The notes below the pieces were generated by a model. The model was not told the origin of the DNA and did no database searches. It saw only the letters and a list, made by a program, of their open reading frames with translations. This document shows, piece by piece, positions 1-5,625 of a DNA stretch of 5,625 nucleotides. The position numbers and the translations under genes are program-made. Numbering within the stretch: position 1 is the first letter of the stretch; each line of letters opens with the position of its first letter. The stretch is taken from contig JAFPYQ010000034.1 of NCBI GenBank assembly GCA_017394475.1, forward strand, positions 1 through 5,625, written 5' to 3'. The DNA comes from Oscillospiraceae bacterium (GTDB taxonomy: Bacteria > Bacillota > Clostridia > Oscillospirales > Ruminococcaceae).

Positions 1-126
1 AACTCCTCGGATGTGGGGATAATCTCACAGCAGAAGATAGGAAAGGGCGGCATACCCTATACCGCGGTGCTTTTTGACAGGAACGGTCAGAAATATGTGC
101 TGGAAATGCTGAAGCGGGGCTGCTGA
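1..126 (+). CDS. C-terminal end of an unidentified protein (5'-truncated)
   Basis: Frame 1 is open from the first base and reads 41 residues to a TGA stop at 124-126, ending in YVLEMLKRGC. The start lies outside the window. The visible tail is mixed polar and hydrophobic, with a stretch (GGIPYTAVLFDRNGQKYV) that looks like two beta strands joined by a D-x-N-G turn. There is no membrane segment. I do not recognise the family. The next gene starts 63 bases downstream on the same strand with no clear terminator or promoter between, so the two may be co-transcribed. That the frame is coding is supported by the clean stop just before a gene with a good ribosome binding site and by codon use like that of its neighbours, but the piece is short. 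Confidence 0.6.
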   Translation, partial: NSSDVGIISQQKIGKGGIPYTAVLFDRNGQKYVLEMLKRGC

Positions 127-189
127 TACAGCGCTGTGATGGCATGAAAGCAAAAGATAGACAAAAACCCGGGAACGGAGGATCCTAAA

Positions 190-591
190 ATGGCGGACAG
201 ATCATCAGCAGCAGAGCACCCGAAGCTGCAAAAAGTACTGGGGATAGCCGATATAGTGGTATTCGTTGCTGCGACACTGGCTATTGCAGGCGTGTTCTAT
301 GAGGGGATGACCCTTAAATGGTATGATATCGTTGGCATATTCGTTATCTGCATGGACTATTCATTCATGCCTGCCACTATACTTCACCTGGTTGCGGACA
401 GAAAAGAAAAGACTGTATGGCTGCATATTTTCTCCTTGATTATCATCATAGCCGCTGTGGTTATGAAGATAGCTTCTTTGGAGTATCCTGTCATCACGCT
501 GGTGCTGTGGTATTTCTATATCTGGTTCTTCTACGGTTATCTGTTAATAAAGAGATACTTTGTGAAACGGCAGGGCGGGCACAGTTTATAA
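190..591 (+). CDS. Small four-helix integral membrane protein, function unknown
   Basis: This 133-residue protein has a short polar N-terminus (about residues 1-14) followed by four hydrophobic segments at roughly 16-36, 44-66, 77-95 and 99-120, and a basic tail (KRYFVKRQGG). The positive tail and the even number of helices suggest that both ends face the cytoplasm. Between helices 2 and 3 lies a charged loop (ADRKEKT). The last helix is very aromatic (WYFYIWFFYGY). There are no catalytic motifs, no lipobox and no cleavable signal. The ATG at 190 is preceded by GGAGG (177-181) with an 8-base gap, which fixes the start. I do not recognise a family; it could be an orphan membrane protein or an accessory to the truncated upstream gene. 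It is separated from the downstream transporter by a hairpin and a new promoter, so it is probably not part of that operon. Confidence 0.8.
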   Translation: MADRSSAAEHPKLQKVLGIADIVVFVAATLAIAGVFYEGMTLKWYDIVGIFVICMDYSFMPATILHLVADRKEKTVWLHIFSLIIIIAAVVMKIASLEYPVITLVLWYFYIWFFYGYLLIKRYFVKRQGGHSL

Positions 592-620
592 AGCTCCCTG
601 TCTATAAGCCGATATATGAT

Positions 621-653
621 CCCCCGGGCGCATTATTACACAGCGCTCGGGGG
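621..653 (+). terminator. GC-rich hairpin after the membrane protein, possible terminator
   Basis: Inverted repeat with arms CCCCCGGGCGC (621-631) and GCGCTCGGGGG (643-653) around an 11-base loop. All eleven positions pair, one as a G-U wobble. It begins 29 bases after the stop codon at 591 and lies before the next promoter, where a terminator is expected. The downstream sequence (TAGTTCACATACTCTCG) has no run of T residues, so it is not a textbook intrinsic terminator. It may act weakly, work with Rho, or protect the mRNA 3' end. Confidence 0.55.
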
Positions 654-714
654 TAGTTCACATACTCTCGTATACCGTTAATCTTTAGGAAAAGTTTATA
701 ATTAATGAATAAAC

Positions 715-743
715 TTGACAAATTTGTTATAATATTATATGAT
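715..743 (+). promoter_or_regulatory. Sigma-A-type promoter of the amino-acid transporter operon
   Basis: The -35 box TTGACA (715-720) matches consensus exactly and is followed, after a 17-base spacer, by TATGAT (738-743), one mismatch from consensus. Transcription would start near 750-751, giving a leader of about 85 bases before the ATG at 836. The spacer and surroundings are very AT-rich. A 12-bp perfect palindrome, TATAATATTATA (728-739), fills the end of the spacer and touches the -10 box. It could be an operator, but short AT palindromes also arise by chance. Confidence 0.8.
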
Positions 744-756
744 ATATATTACTAAT

Positions 757-786
757 GCTTTCTGTGACCAGTATCTCACAGAAAGC
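757..786 (+). other. Perfect 11-bp stem-loop in the transporter mRNA leader
   Basis: Arms GCTTTCTGTGA (757-767) and TCACAGAAAGC (776-786) are exact reverse complements around an 8-base loop, CCAGTATC. The structure starts about 6 bases after the predicted transcription start and ends 38 bases before the ribosome binding site. No T tract follows, so it is not an intrinsic terminator. It could be a 5' mRNA-stabilising hairpin, a regulatory RNA element, or an operator for a dimeric repressor acting just downstream of the promoter. It does not resemble a riboswitch or T-box that I recognise, and the leader looks too short for most of those. Confidence 0.7.
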
Positions 787-824
787 AGAGCAATGTCGAT
801 CAGGCATGGCATAAGATATACTGC

Positions 825-830
825 GGGAGG
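825..830 (+). promoter_or_regulatory. Ribosome binding site of the fused binding protein/permease
   Basis: GGGAGG lies 5 bases before the ATG at 836. There is no in-frame ATG in the short stretch upstream of it, so this site fixes the start of the long gene. The spacing is slightly short but workable. Confidence 0.75.
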
Positions 831-835
831 CAGTT

Positions 836-3172
836 ATGAAGAAAAAGATAAAAAAGGCGGATATCATAATTATCATAGTGCTCTTGCTCATCGCGGCACT
901 GGTGGGCGTGATCCTGCATATCAGCGGGAAAAATGAAGCAGCCGCCGATGTCTCACAGAGAGTAACACACACAGCACTGCTGCACTATGAGGATTTTCAG
1001 GGCAGGATCATGGGGATAAAGACCGGCTCGGTTTTTGAGAAGATCACTATGGACTATTTCCCCGACAAAGAGTATCTGTACTTTGACACCGATACTGATC
1101 TCATCGCAGCCCTTGAAAATGATAAGATAGACGGCTTCCTTACCGATGAGCCCTTGGCATACATGATCCATGAGGAACAGGATAATGTGGATTATCTGAG
1201 ATCTCCCATCATATATGATGATTATTGTTTCGGCTTTGTAAAAGGGACAGAGCGTTCGGAAATACTCCGCAGTGGATTCAATGAGATGCTGTCGGAGATG
1301 AAGGATTCCGGAGAGCTTGACAGTCTGAAGGCAAAATGGCTGGGAAATGACGAAGCTGTCAAGACTATTGATGGACACAACTTATCGGGAGAAAACGGAG
1401 AGATCAGTGTGGCTGTGCTGCCGGACTGTGTTCCCTTTTCCTATGTCAAGGATAATGAGCTCATGGGCTATGCAGTGGAGCTCAGCATGATATTTGCAGA
1501 AAAATACGGATACAGCATCCAATTTGAAGAGGTTACTGTAACATCGGGTCTTGCAGGCATTTCCGGGGGAAAATATGACATTCTTGCTTCCAGCCTTTCT
1601 GTGACGGAAGAACGTAAACAGAGCATGGATTTTTCCGATGTTATATATAACGGCGGTGTTGTCCTCTGTATGAGAGGAAATGATCTGCTGGGTGGACAGG
1701 ATCCATCGGCAGAGCCGGATCTGACGTCTTACAACGGGAAAAAGATCGGTGTCCAGACAGATACTGTCTTCGATGAGATGATAAAGGAAAACATCCCCGG
1801 AGCCGAGATAAGCTACTACAATTCCTACACAGACCTTCTTTCCGCACTCAAATCAGGCATTATAGACGGATTTGCCGCAGATGAGCCTATGGTAAAGTAC
1901 ATGATGATCGAGGACAGCTCTGTGGCATATCTTCATGAATACATGGATGATTACAGCTTCGGCTTTGTTTTCTCAAAGAGCGATGAGGGCAAAAAGCTGT
2001 GCGGGGAATTCAGCGAATACATAAAAAAGATAAAGTCGGACGGCACTCTCAAAAAGATAGACGAGGTCTGGTTCGGGACGGATGAGAGCGCAAAGGTCAT
2101 TCCCGACACAAAAAGCCTTCGCGCCGACAAGGGGACGCTGGACCTTGCCACAGAGGCTGCAAATGCGCCCTTTGTTTACATGAAGAACAATCAGATAGTG
2201 GGCTATGAGATAGATATAGCGTACCGCTTCTGCAAGGAGTACGGTTATGGTCTTGACATAACCGACATGAATTTTGACGGCATAATCCCCGCTGTATCGG
2301 GAGGTAAGGACGATTTCGGTGCAGCTGCCATCACTATCACCGATGAACGCCGAGAAAGTGTCAACTTCTCTGAGCCGCATTATGACGGCGGCTGTGTGCT
2401 GGCAGTAACGGCGGAAACTCTTGCAAATGGCTTGGCTGCAGAGAATGGTAGCACCGGGAAAAAAGGATCATTTATAGATTCTGTAAAGGCAAGCTTTGAG
2501 AGGAACTTCATCCGTGAGGACAGGTACAAGCTCATATTTGAAGGCATAAGGACCACCTGCATAATAACTGTTCTTTCCGTTATATTCGGTTCGCTACTGG
2601 CATTCCTTATATGCCTGTTCAGGCGAATGGACAGTGTGCTTTCGGAAAAGATAGCCAACCTTTATGTAAAGCTGCTGCAGGGCACTCCTATAGTAGTGCT
2701 GCTGATGATACTCTACTATGTGGTTTTCGGAAAATCGAAGATCAATGCTATCTGGGTGGCTGTGATCGGTTTTTCTCTCAATTTCGGAGCGTATGTTTCG
2801 GAGATACTGCGTTCGGGTATCGAGAGCGTCGATGTCGGGCAGCATGAAGGAGCATTGGCACTGGGATTTAACGAAAATCAGGCATTCTTCAAGTTCATAT
2901 TCCCGCAGGCTGCTGTAAGACAGCTCCCTGTATACCGCGGTGAGATAATCTCGATGCTCAAGAACACATCCATCGTCGGATATATCGCCATCCAGGACCT
3001 TACAAAGATGTCGGATATAATCCGCAGCCGCACATACGAGGCATTCTTCCCGCTCATCGTGACCGCGGTCATATACTTCATCCTCGCATGGGTCATCGCT
3101 CTGATACTGAAACTCATCCTGAAACAGATCGACCCGAAGGCTAAAAGGGCAGTAAGGAGAACAGCAAAATGA
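836..3172 (+). CDS. Amino-acid ABC transporter: tandem solute-binding lobes fused to permease
   Basis: Inner-membrane importer subunit for a polar amino acid or related compound; the exact ligand cannot be read. A lysine-rich N-terminus and hydrophobic segment (about 8-29) without a lipobox forms an anchor. The external part follows: lobe 2 (54-170), lobe 1 (188-284), lobe 2 (299-414), lobe 1 (433-529), all of the SBP_bac_3 family. Ligand-type residues are visible: S65 and T310 in the lobe-2 glycine turns, D104 and D349 in the DEP motifs, R260 and R505 in T-x-E-R motifs. The permease of the His/Glu/Gln/Arg type occupies about 567-765, with roughly five helices and an EAA-like loop at 671-692 (EGALALGF then FPQA), the contact site for the ATPase. 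Known GlnPQ importers have a similar fusion, but the lobe order here is permuted. The stop overlaps the ATPase start by four bases, implying translational coupling. The family is clear; the pairing of lobes is uncertain. Confidence 0.93.
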   Translation: MKKKIKKADIIIIIVLLLIAALVGVILHISGKNEAAADVSQRVTHTALLHYEDFQGRIMGIKTGSVFEKITMDYFPDKEYLYFDTDTDLIAALENDKIDGFLTDEPLAYMIHEEQDNVDYLRSPIIYDDYCFGFVKGTERSEILRSGFNEMLSEMKDSGELDSLKAKWLGNDEAVKTIDGHNLSGENGEISVAVLPDCVPFSYVKDNELMGYAVELSMIFAEKYGYSIQFEEVTVTSGLAGISGGKYDILASSLSVTEERKQSMDFSDVIYNGGVVLCMRGNDLLGGQDPSAEPDLTSYNGKKIGVQTDTVFDEMIKENIPGAEISYYNSYTDLLSALKSGIIDGFAADEPMVKYMMIEDSSVAYLHEYMDDYSFGFVFSKSDEGKKLCGEFSEYIKKIKSDGTLKKIDEVWFGTDESAKVIPDTKSLRADKGTLDLATEAANAPFVYMKNNQIVGYEIDIAYRFCKEYGYGLDITDMNFDGIIPAVSGGKDDFGAAAITITDERRESVNFSEPHYDGGCVLAVTAETLANGLAAENGSTGKKGSFIDSVKASFERNFIREDRYKLIFEGIRTTCIITVLSVIFGSLLAFLICLFRRMDSVLSEKIANLYVKLLQGTPIVVLLMILYYVVFGKSKINAIWVAVIGFSLNFGAYVSEILRSGIESVDVGQHEGALALGFNENQAFFKFIFPQAAVRQLPVYRGEIISMLKNTSIVGYIAIQDLTKMSDIIRSRTYEAFFPLIVTAVIYFILAWVIALILKLILKQIDPKAKRAVRRTAK
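995..2422 (+). repeat. Tandem duplication of a binding-protein unit within the fused gene
   Basis: Residues 54-284 (bases 995-1687) and 299-529 (bases 1730-2422) align along their whole length with a few one- or two-residue gaps. Matched landmarks are GIKTGS with GVQTDT, DGFLTDEP with DGFAADEP, DDYCFGF with DDYSFGF, the lobe-ending KWLGNDE with VWFGTDE, EKYGY with KEYGY, SGGKYD with SGGKDD, and SVTEER with TITDER. Both units are about 231 residues, the size of one complete SBP_bac_3 domain. The copies have diverged considerably, so the duplication is old and visible mainly at protein level. Confidence 0.88.
3154..3160 (+). promoter_or_regulatory. Ribosome binding site deciding the ATPase start
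   Basis: AAGGAGA lies within the last codons of the permease gene, 8 bases before the ATG at 3169. A second in-frame ATG at 3175 would be 14 bases away, too far for good initiation. The first ATG, overlapping the permease stop as ATGA, is therefore the better start. Confidence 0.75.
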
Positions 3173-4260
3173 GCATGATAAAGATAGAGCATCTGCGCAA
3201 GGAGTATCCTAATCTTACTCCCCTGAAAGATGTGTGCGTTGAGATAAACAAAGGGGATGTGATCTCCATAATAGGCCCCTCGGGAACAGGCAAATCAACA
3301 TTCCTCCGCTGCCTCAATCAGCTCGAACAGCCCACATCCGGGACAGTTACATTCGATGGGGAGGTCATCACAGACCCTAAGTGCAGAATGGAAAAGATAA
3401 GACAGAAAATGGGCATGGTGTTCCAGTCCTTCAACCTTTTTGCCAACCTTACAGTGATAGAGAACATAACCTCCGCACCCGTGAGCTTGCTTAAAATGTC
3501 TGAACAGCAGGCCTATGAGGAGGGTATGGCACTGCTAAGACGTGTAGGCCTTGCAGATAAGGCAGATGTGTTCCCGGATCAGCTTTCGGGCGGTCAGAAG
3601 CAGCGTGTGGCGATAGCAAGAGCCATTGCCATGAAGCCCGAAATGATACTCTTTGACGAGCCCACCTCCGCCCTTGACCCGACTATGGCGGGTGAGGTGC
3701 TGCAGGTAATTCGCAATCTTGCCAAAGAAGGCATGACGATGATGATCGTCACCCATGAGATGAAGTTTGCCCGGGATGTATCCACAAGGGTATTCTATAT
3801 GGATGAGGGCGGCATCTATGAGGAAGGCACGCCTGAGAAGATATTCGAGCACCCCGAAAGGGAGAAGACAAGGATATTCATCAAGCGCCTCAAACAGCTG
3901 AGACTAAAGGTCGAGAACGCCGATTTCGATTTCATCGCCATGACATCGCAGATAGAGCAATTTGGCACCGAAAATCTCCTGTCCGACAATGTCATAAAGG
4001 ATCTGCGTCTGATATTTGAGGAGATCGTGATGCAGGGATTTGTAAAGCGGGCTGATGTGTTCCCCATAGATATCACCGTGGAGATATCCGATACGGACAA
4101 TACCGCAGCCATGGAGATATACTACAGCGGGGAAAGCTATGACCCCATGGAAAGCGGCGATGAGCTCTCTGCAGCCATAGTAAGGAAGATATCCGATTCC
4201 TCACAGCACATCTACGAAAACGGGAAGAACACCCTTAAGATATTCTGCCGGATGGTGTGA
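3169..4260 (+). CDS. Amino-acid ABC transporter ATPase with extra C-terminal GHKL-like domain
   Basis: Cytoplasmic motor that would power the importer encoded just upstream. Residues 1-245 form a complete GlnQ/HisP-type nucleotide-binding domain: Walker A GPSGTGKST (36-44), Q-loop Q86 in VFQSFNLF, signature LSGGQKQR (139-146), Walker B ILFDEP with catalytic E164, D-loop SALD, and switch H196 in VTHEM. All key residues are present, so it should be active as a dimer. The family usually ends near residue 240-250, but this protein continues to 363. The added part (about 250-363) resembles a worn GHKL/RsbW-type fold: a helix with FEEIVMQG (283-290) where an E-x-x-x-N motif is expected, then beta strands, YYSGESYDP (318-326) recalling D-x-G-x-x-F-D-P, and a closing NGKNTLKIF (351-359). 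The usual Asn and Asp are replaced by Q289 and Y319, so ATP binding there is doubtful. The ABC call is certain; the tail is an inference. Confidence 0.95.
   Translation: MSMIKIEHLRKEYPNLTPLKDVCVEINKGDVISIIGPSGTGKSTFLRCLNQLEQPTSGTVTFDGEVITDPKCRMEKIRQKMGMVFQSFNLFANLTVIENITSAPVSLLKMSEQQAYEEGMALLRRVGLADKADVFPDQLSGGQKQRVAIARAIAMKPEMILFDEPTSALDPTMAGEVLQVIRNLAKEGMTMMIVTHEMKFARDVSTRVFYMDEGGIYEEGTPEKIFEHPEREKTRIFIKRLKQLRLKVENADFDFIAMTSQIEQFGTENLLSDNVIKDLRLIFEEIVMQGFVKRADVFPIDITVEISDTDNTAAMEIYYSGESYDPMESGDELSAAIVRKISDSSQHIYENGKNTLKIFCRMV
3916..4257 (+). other. C-terminal extension of the ATPase, degenerate GHKL/RsbW-like (tentative)
   Basis: These bases encode residues 250-363, beyond the normal end of an amino-acid ABC ATPase. 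The order of elements (long helix with paired Glu, alternating strand pattern ITVEIS, G-x-x-Y-D-P turn, helix AAIVRKISD, final strand after N-G-K-N) follows that of anti-sigma-factor-like HATPase domains. The metal-binding Asn and the G1-box Asp are not conserved. It lacks the look of the common regulatory tails of ABC ATPases (NIL/ACT, CBS, TOBE). A role in gating transport or binding a partner is a guess. Confidence 0.5.
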
Positions 4261-4374
4261 TGCAGGGGGCTGTTATGATGGAGCTTATCTCGTAAACGGG
4301 CAGTGATGTCCGAATGATGATGGAATCACAGGGGTATTCCCGCCATGACTGAAATGACTGATGATAATAAAGTA

Positions 4375-4407
4375 AAAAGTACGGGACGAACATCATCCCG
4401 TACTTTT
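4375..4407. terminator. Bidirectional intrinsic terminator between convergent genes
   Basis: Perfect 12-bp inverted repeat: AAAAGTACGGGA (4375-4386) and TCCCGTACTTTT (4396-4407) around a 9-base loop. Reading plus, it ends in TTTT and is followed by GTGTTTTATT. Reading minus, the arm runs into TTTTTACTTTATT. Both directions therefore have a stem followed by a T-rich tract. It lies 114 bases after the ATPase stop and 5 bases beyond the ilvD stop, as expected for a terminator shared by the transporter operon and ilvD. The bases between 4261 and 4374 hold no gene that I can support. Confidence 0.88.
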
Positions 4408-4412
4408 GTGTT

Positions 4413-5625
4413 TTATTCAAGTCCGTTTTTGAGCACTGCGCCCTGTGCGCCTGATGTAACAAGTGCCGCATAGCGTTTGAGATAGCCTTTCAGCTCCTTG
4501 GTCTTAGGAGTGAACTCTGCCATTCTGCGTGCGATCTCTGCTTCATCCACCAGCAGCTCCAGCTTGTAGTTGGGGATATCTATGCTTATCATGTCCCCAT
4601 CCTTTACTATGCCTATCATGCCGCCCACAGCTGCCTCGGGGGATACATGGCCGATAGCCGCACCTCTTGATGCACCGGAAAAGCGTCCGTCGGTGATGAG
4701 TGCCACATCAGAGCCCAGACCCATGCCGATTATAGCCGATGTGGGATTGAGCATCTCGCGCATGCCGGGGCCGCCCTTGGGTCCCTCGTAACGGATAACG
4801 ACCACATCGCCCTTTTCAATCTTTCCGCCCAGTATGGCAGCCTGTGCATCCTCCTCACAGTCGAATACCTTTGCGGGACCTGTGTGACTGAGCATCTCGG
4901 GAGCCACTGCGCTGCGCTTTACAACGGAGCCGTCCTTAGCGAGATTTCCTTTGAGGACTGCTATGCCGCCTGTTTCGGAATAGGGCTTATCAACAGGCCT
5001 GATGATCTCGGGATCCTTATTTATGCAGCCTGCGATGTTCTCTCCCACTGTTTTGCCTGTTGCGGTAAGGCAGTCTGTGTTTATGAGACCCTTTTTGGAA
5101 AGCTCGTTCATAACAGCGTAAACGCCGCCTGCCTCGTCAAGATCCTCCATATATGTACGGCCCGCAGGAGCAAGGTGGCATAGGTTGGGGGTCTTTTCGC
5201 TGATGCTGTTTGCGATGTCAAGGTCTATCTCGATGCCGCATTCATGGGCGATGGCGGGGATATGGAGCATGGTATTGGTAGAGCATCCAAGAGCCATATC
5301 AACAGTGAGGGCGTTCATGAAAGCATCATGGGTCATGATATCCAGAGGACGGATATTCTTCCTCCACAGCTCCATTACCTGCATGCCTGCGCGTTTTGCA
5401 AGGCGCAGTCTCTCGGAATAAACGGCGGGGATGGTGCCGTTGCCCCTGAGCCCCATGCCTATTGCCTCTGTAAGGCAGTTCATGGAGTTTGCGGTGTACA
5501 TGCCCGAACATGAACCGCAGGTGGGACAGGTCTTGTTCTCGTATTCCTCAAATTCCTCCTCGGTGATGCGCCCTGCGGAGTATGCGCCCACAGCCTCGAA
5601 CATGCTTGAAAGGGAGGTCTTCTTG
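4413..5625 (-). CDS. ilvD: Dihydroxy-acid dehydratase, C-terminal ~404 residues (5' end outside window)
   Basis: Cytoplasmic iron-sulfur enzyme that dehydrates 2,3-dihydroxy-isovalerate and 2,3-dihydroxy-3-methylvalerate to the keto acids leading to valine, leucine and isoleucine. The frame is open to the window edge, reading [18 protein letters not shown], which continues family similarity upstream of the Met codon at 5601-5603; that Met is internal, not the start. The segment [17 protein letters not shown] (codons near 5528-5478) supplies a cluster cysteine. The family signature [19 protein letters not shown] lies near 4703-4647 and includes active-site residues. The protein ends in [11 protein letters not shown] at TAA (4413-4415), normal for the family. 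Compared with the usual 550-620 residues, about 150 N-terminal residues, including the first cluster cysteines and the CDK motif, are off the edge. No frameshift or internal stop is seen. It converges on the transporter operon and shares its terminator. Confidence 0.97.
   Translation of the reverse strand, partial: KKTSLSSMFEAVGAYSAGRITEEEFEEYENKTCPTCGSCSGMYTANSMNCLTEAIGMGLRGNGTIPAVYSERLRLAKRAGMQVMELWRKNIRPLDIMTHDAFMNALTVDMALGCSTNTMLHIPAIAHECGIEIDLDIANSISEKTPNLCHLAPAGRTYMEDLDEAGGVYAVMNELSKKGLINTDCLTATGKTVGENIAGCINKDPEIIRPVDKPYSETGGIAVLKGNLAKDGSVVKRSAVAPEMLSHTGPAKVFDCEEDAQAAILGGKIEKGDVVVIRYEGPKGGPGMREMLNPTSAIIGMGLGSDVALITDGRFSGASRGAAIGHVSPEAAVGGMIGIVKDGDMISIDIPNYKLELLVDEAEIARRMAEFTPKTKELKGYLKRYAALVTSGAQGAVLKNGLE

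Noticed and set aside
128..137. Palindrome ACAGCGCTGT just after the first stop codon
   Set aside because: Only 10 bp with no loop and no T tract, so it cannot form a stable terminator; likely chance.
417..656. 79-codon plus-strand frame overlapping the small membrane gene
   Set aside because: Out of frame with the membrane protein, without a ribosome binding site, and running through the 621-653 hairpin; a shadow frame.
655..835. Lost or frameshifted N-terminal lobe 1 of the binding protein
   Set aside because: No frame in this stretch resembles a binding lobe. It holds a promoter, a hairpin and a ribosome binding site, and the gene begins with its own membrane anchor.
953..1378. 141-codon minus-strand open frame
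   Set aside because: Lies wholly inside the binding-permease gene on the opposite strand. It has no good ribosome binding site and the plus-strand reading has clear family similarity.
3175..3177. Second ATG as start of the ATPase
   Set aside because: The ribosome binding site at 3154-3160 is spaced properly only for the ATG at 3169, which also overlaps the permease stop in the common ATGA arrangement.
3535..3852. 105-codon minus-strand open frame
   Set aside because: Antisense to the signature and Walker B region of the ATPase, whose motifs are intact on the plus strand.
4331..4341. Small GGGG/CCC hairpin in the spacer before ilvD
   Set aside because: Stem of three to four pairs only, far weaker than the nearby 12-bp terminator.
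4884..5183. 99-codon plus-strand open frame
   Set aside because: Antisense to ilvD; the minus-strand frame is a recognisable dehydratase throughout.
5601..5603. Met codon as the start of the dehydratase
   Set aside because: The frame continues open to the window edge with dehydratase-like residues (KKTSLSS) before this Met, and about 150 further N-terminal residues are expected.

Overview
The window (5,625 bases, intermediate GC) reads like part of a Clostridia genome, most likely Ruminococcus or a close Oscillospiraceae relative. This rests on strong GGAGG-type ribosome binding sites, many ATA and AGA/AGG codons, short AT-rich intergenic gaps, and the style of the dihydroxy-acid dehydratase and the fused amino-acid transporter. 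The genus is inferred; no rRNA or other marker gene is present.

Layout. Positions 1-126 hold the last 41 codons of an unidentified plus-strand gene. After 63 bases comes a small four-helix membrane protein of unknown function (190-591), followed by a GC-rich hairpin (621-653). An AT-rich intergenic region then carries a near-consensus sigma-A promoter (TTGACA, 17 bases, TATGAT; 715-743) and a leader with a perfect 11-bp stem-loop (757-786). This drives a two-gene operon. The first gene (836-3172) is a 778-residue fusion of solute-binding lobes to a polar amino-acid ABC permease. The second (3169-4260), overlapping it by four bases, is the partner ATPase. A strong hairpin with T-rich flanks on both sides (4375-4407) serves as a shared terminator, because the next gene is convergent: ilvD (dihydroxy-acid dehydratase) on the minus strand, running off the right edge.

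How the genes work together. The two operon genes could form a complete importer: two permease chains, each with binding domains joined to its N-terminus, plus two ATPase subunits. The plan resembles the known GlnPQ importers, in which tandem binding domains are fused to the permease. ilvD belongs to branched-chain amino-acid synthesis and is a neighbour, not a co-transcribed partner.

Most unusual points. (1) The binding region starts with a lobe 2 and runs lobe 2 - lobe 1 - lobe 2 - lobe 1 before the permease: a tandem repeat of a unit permuted relative to a normal binding protein, yet keeping the expected ligand residues for two clefts. (2) The ATPase carries about 118 extra C-terminal residues that look like a degenerate GHKL/RsbW-type ATPase domain, a possible regulatory module. 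Both are interpretations from reading the sequence, without structure prediction or database search.
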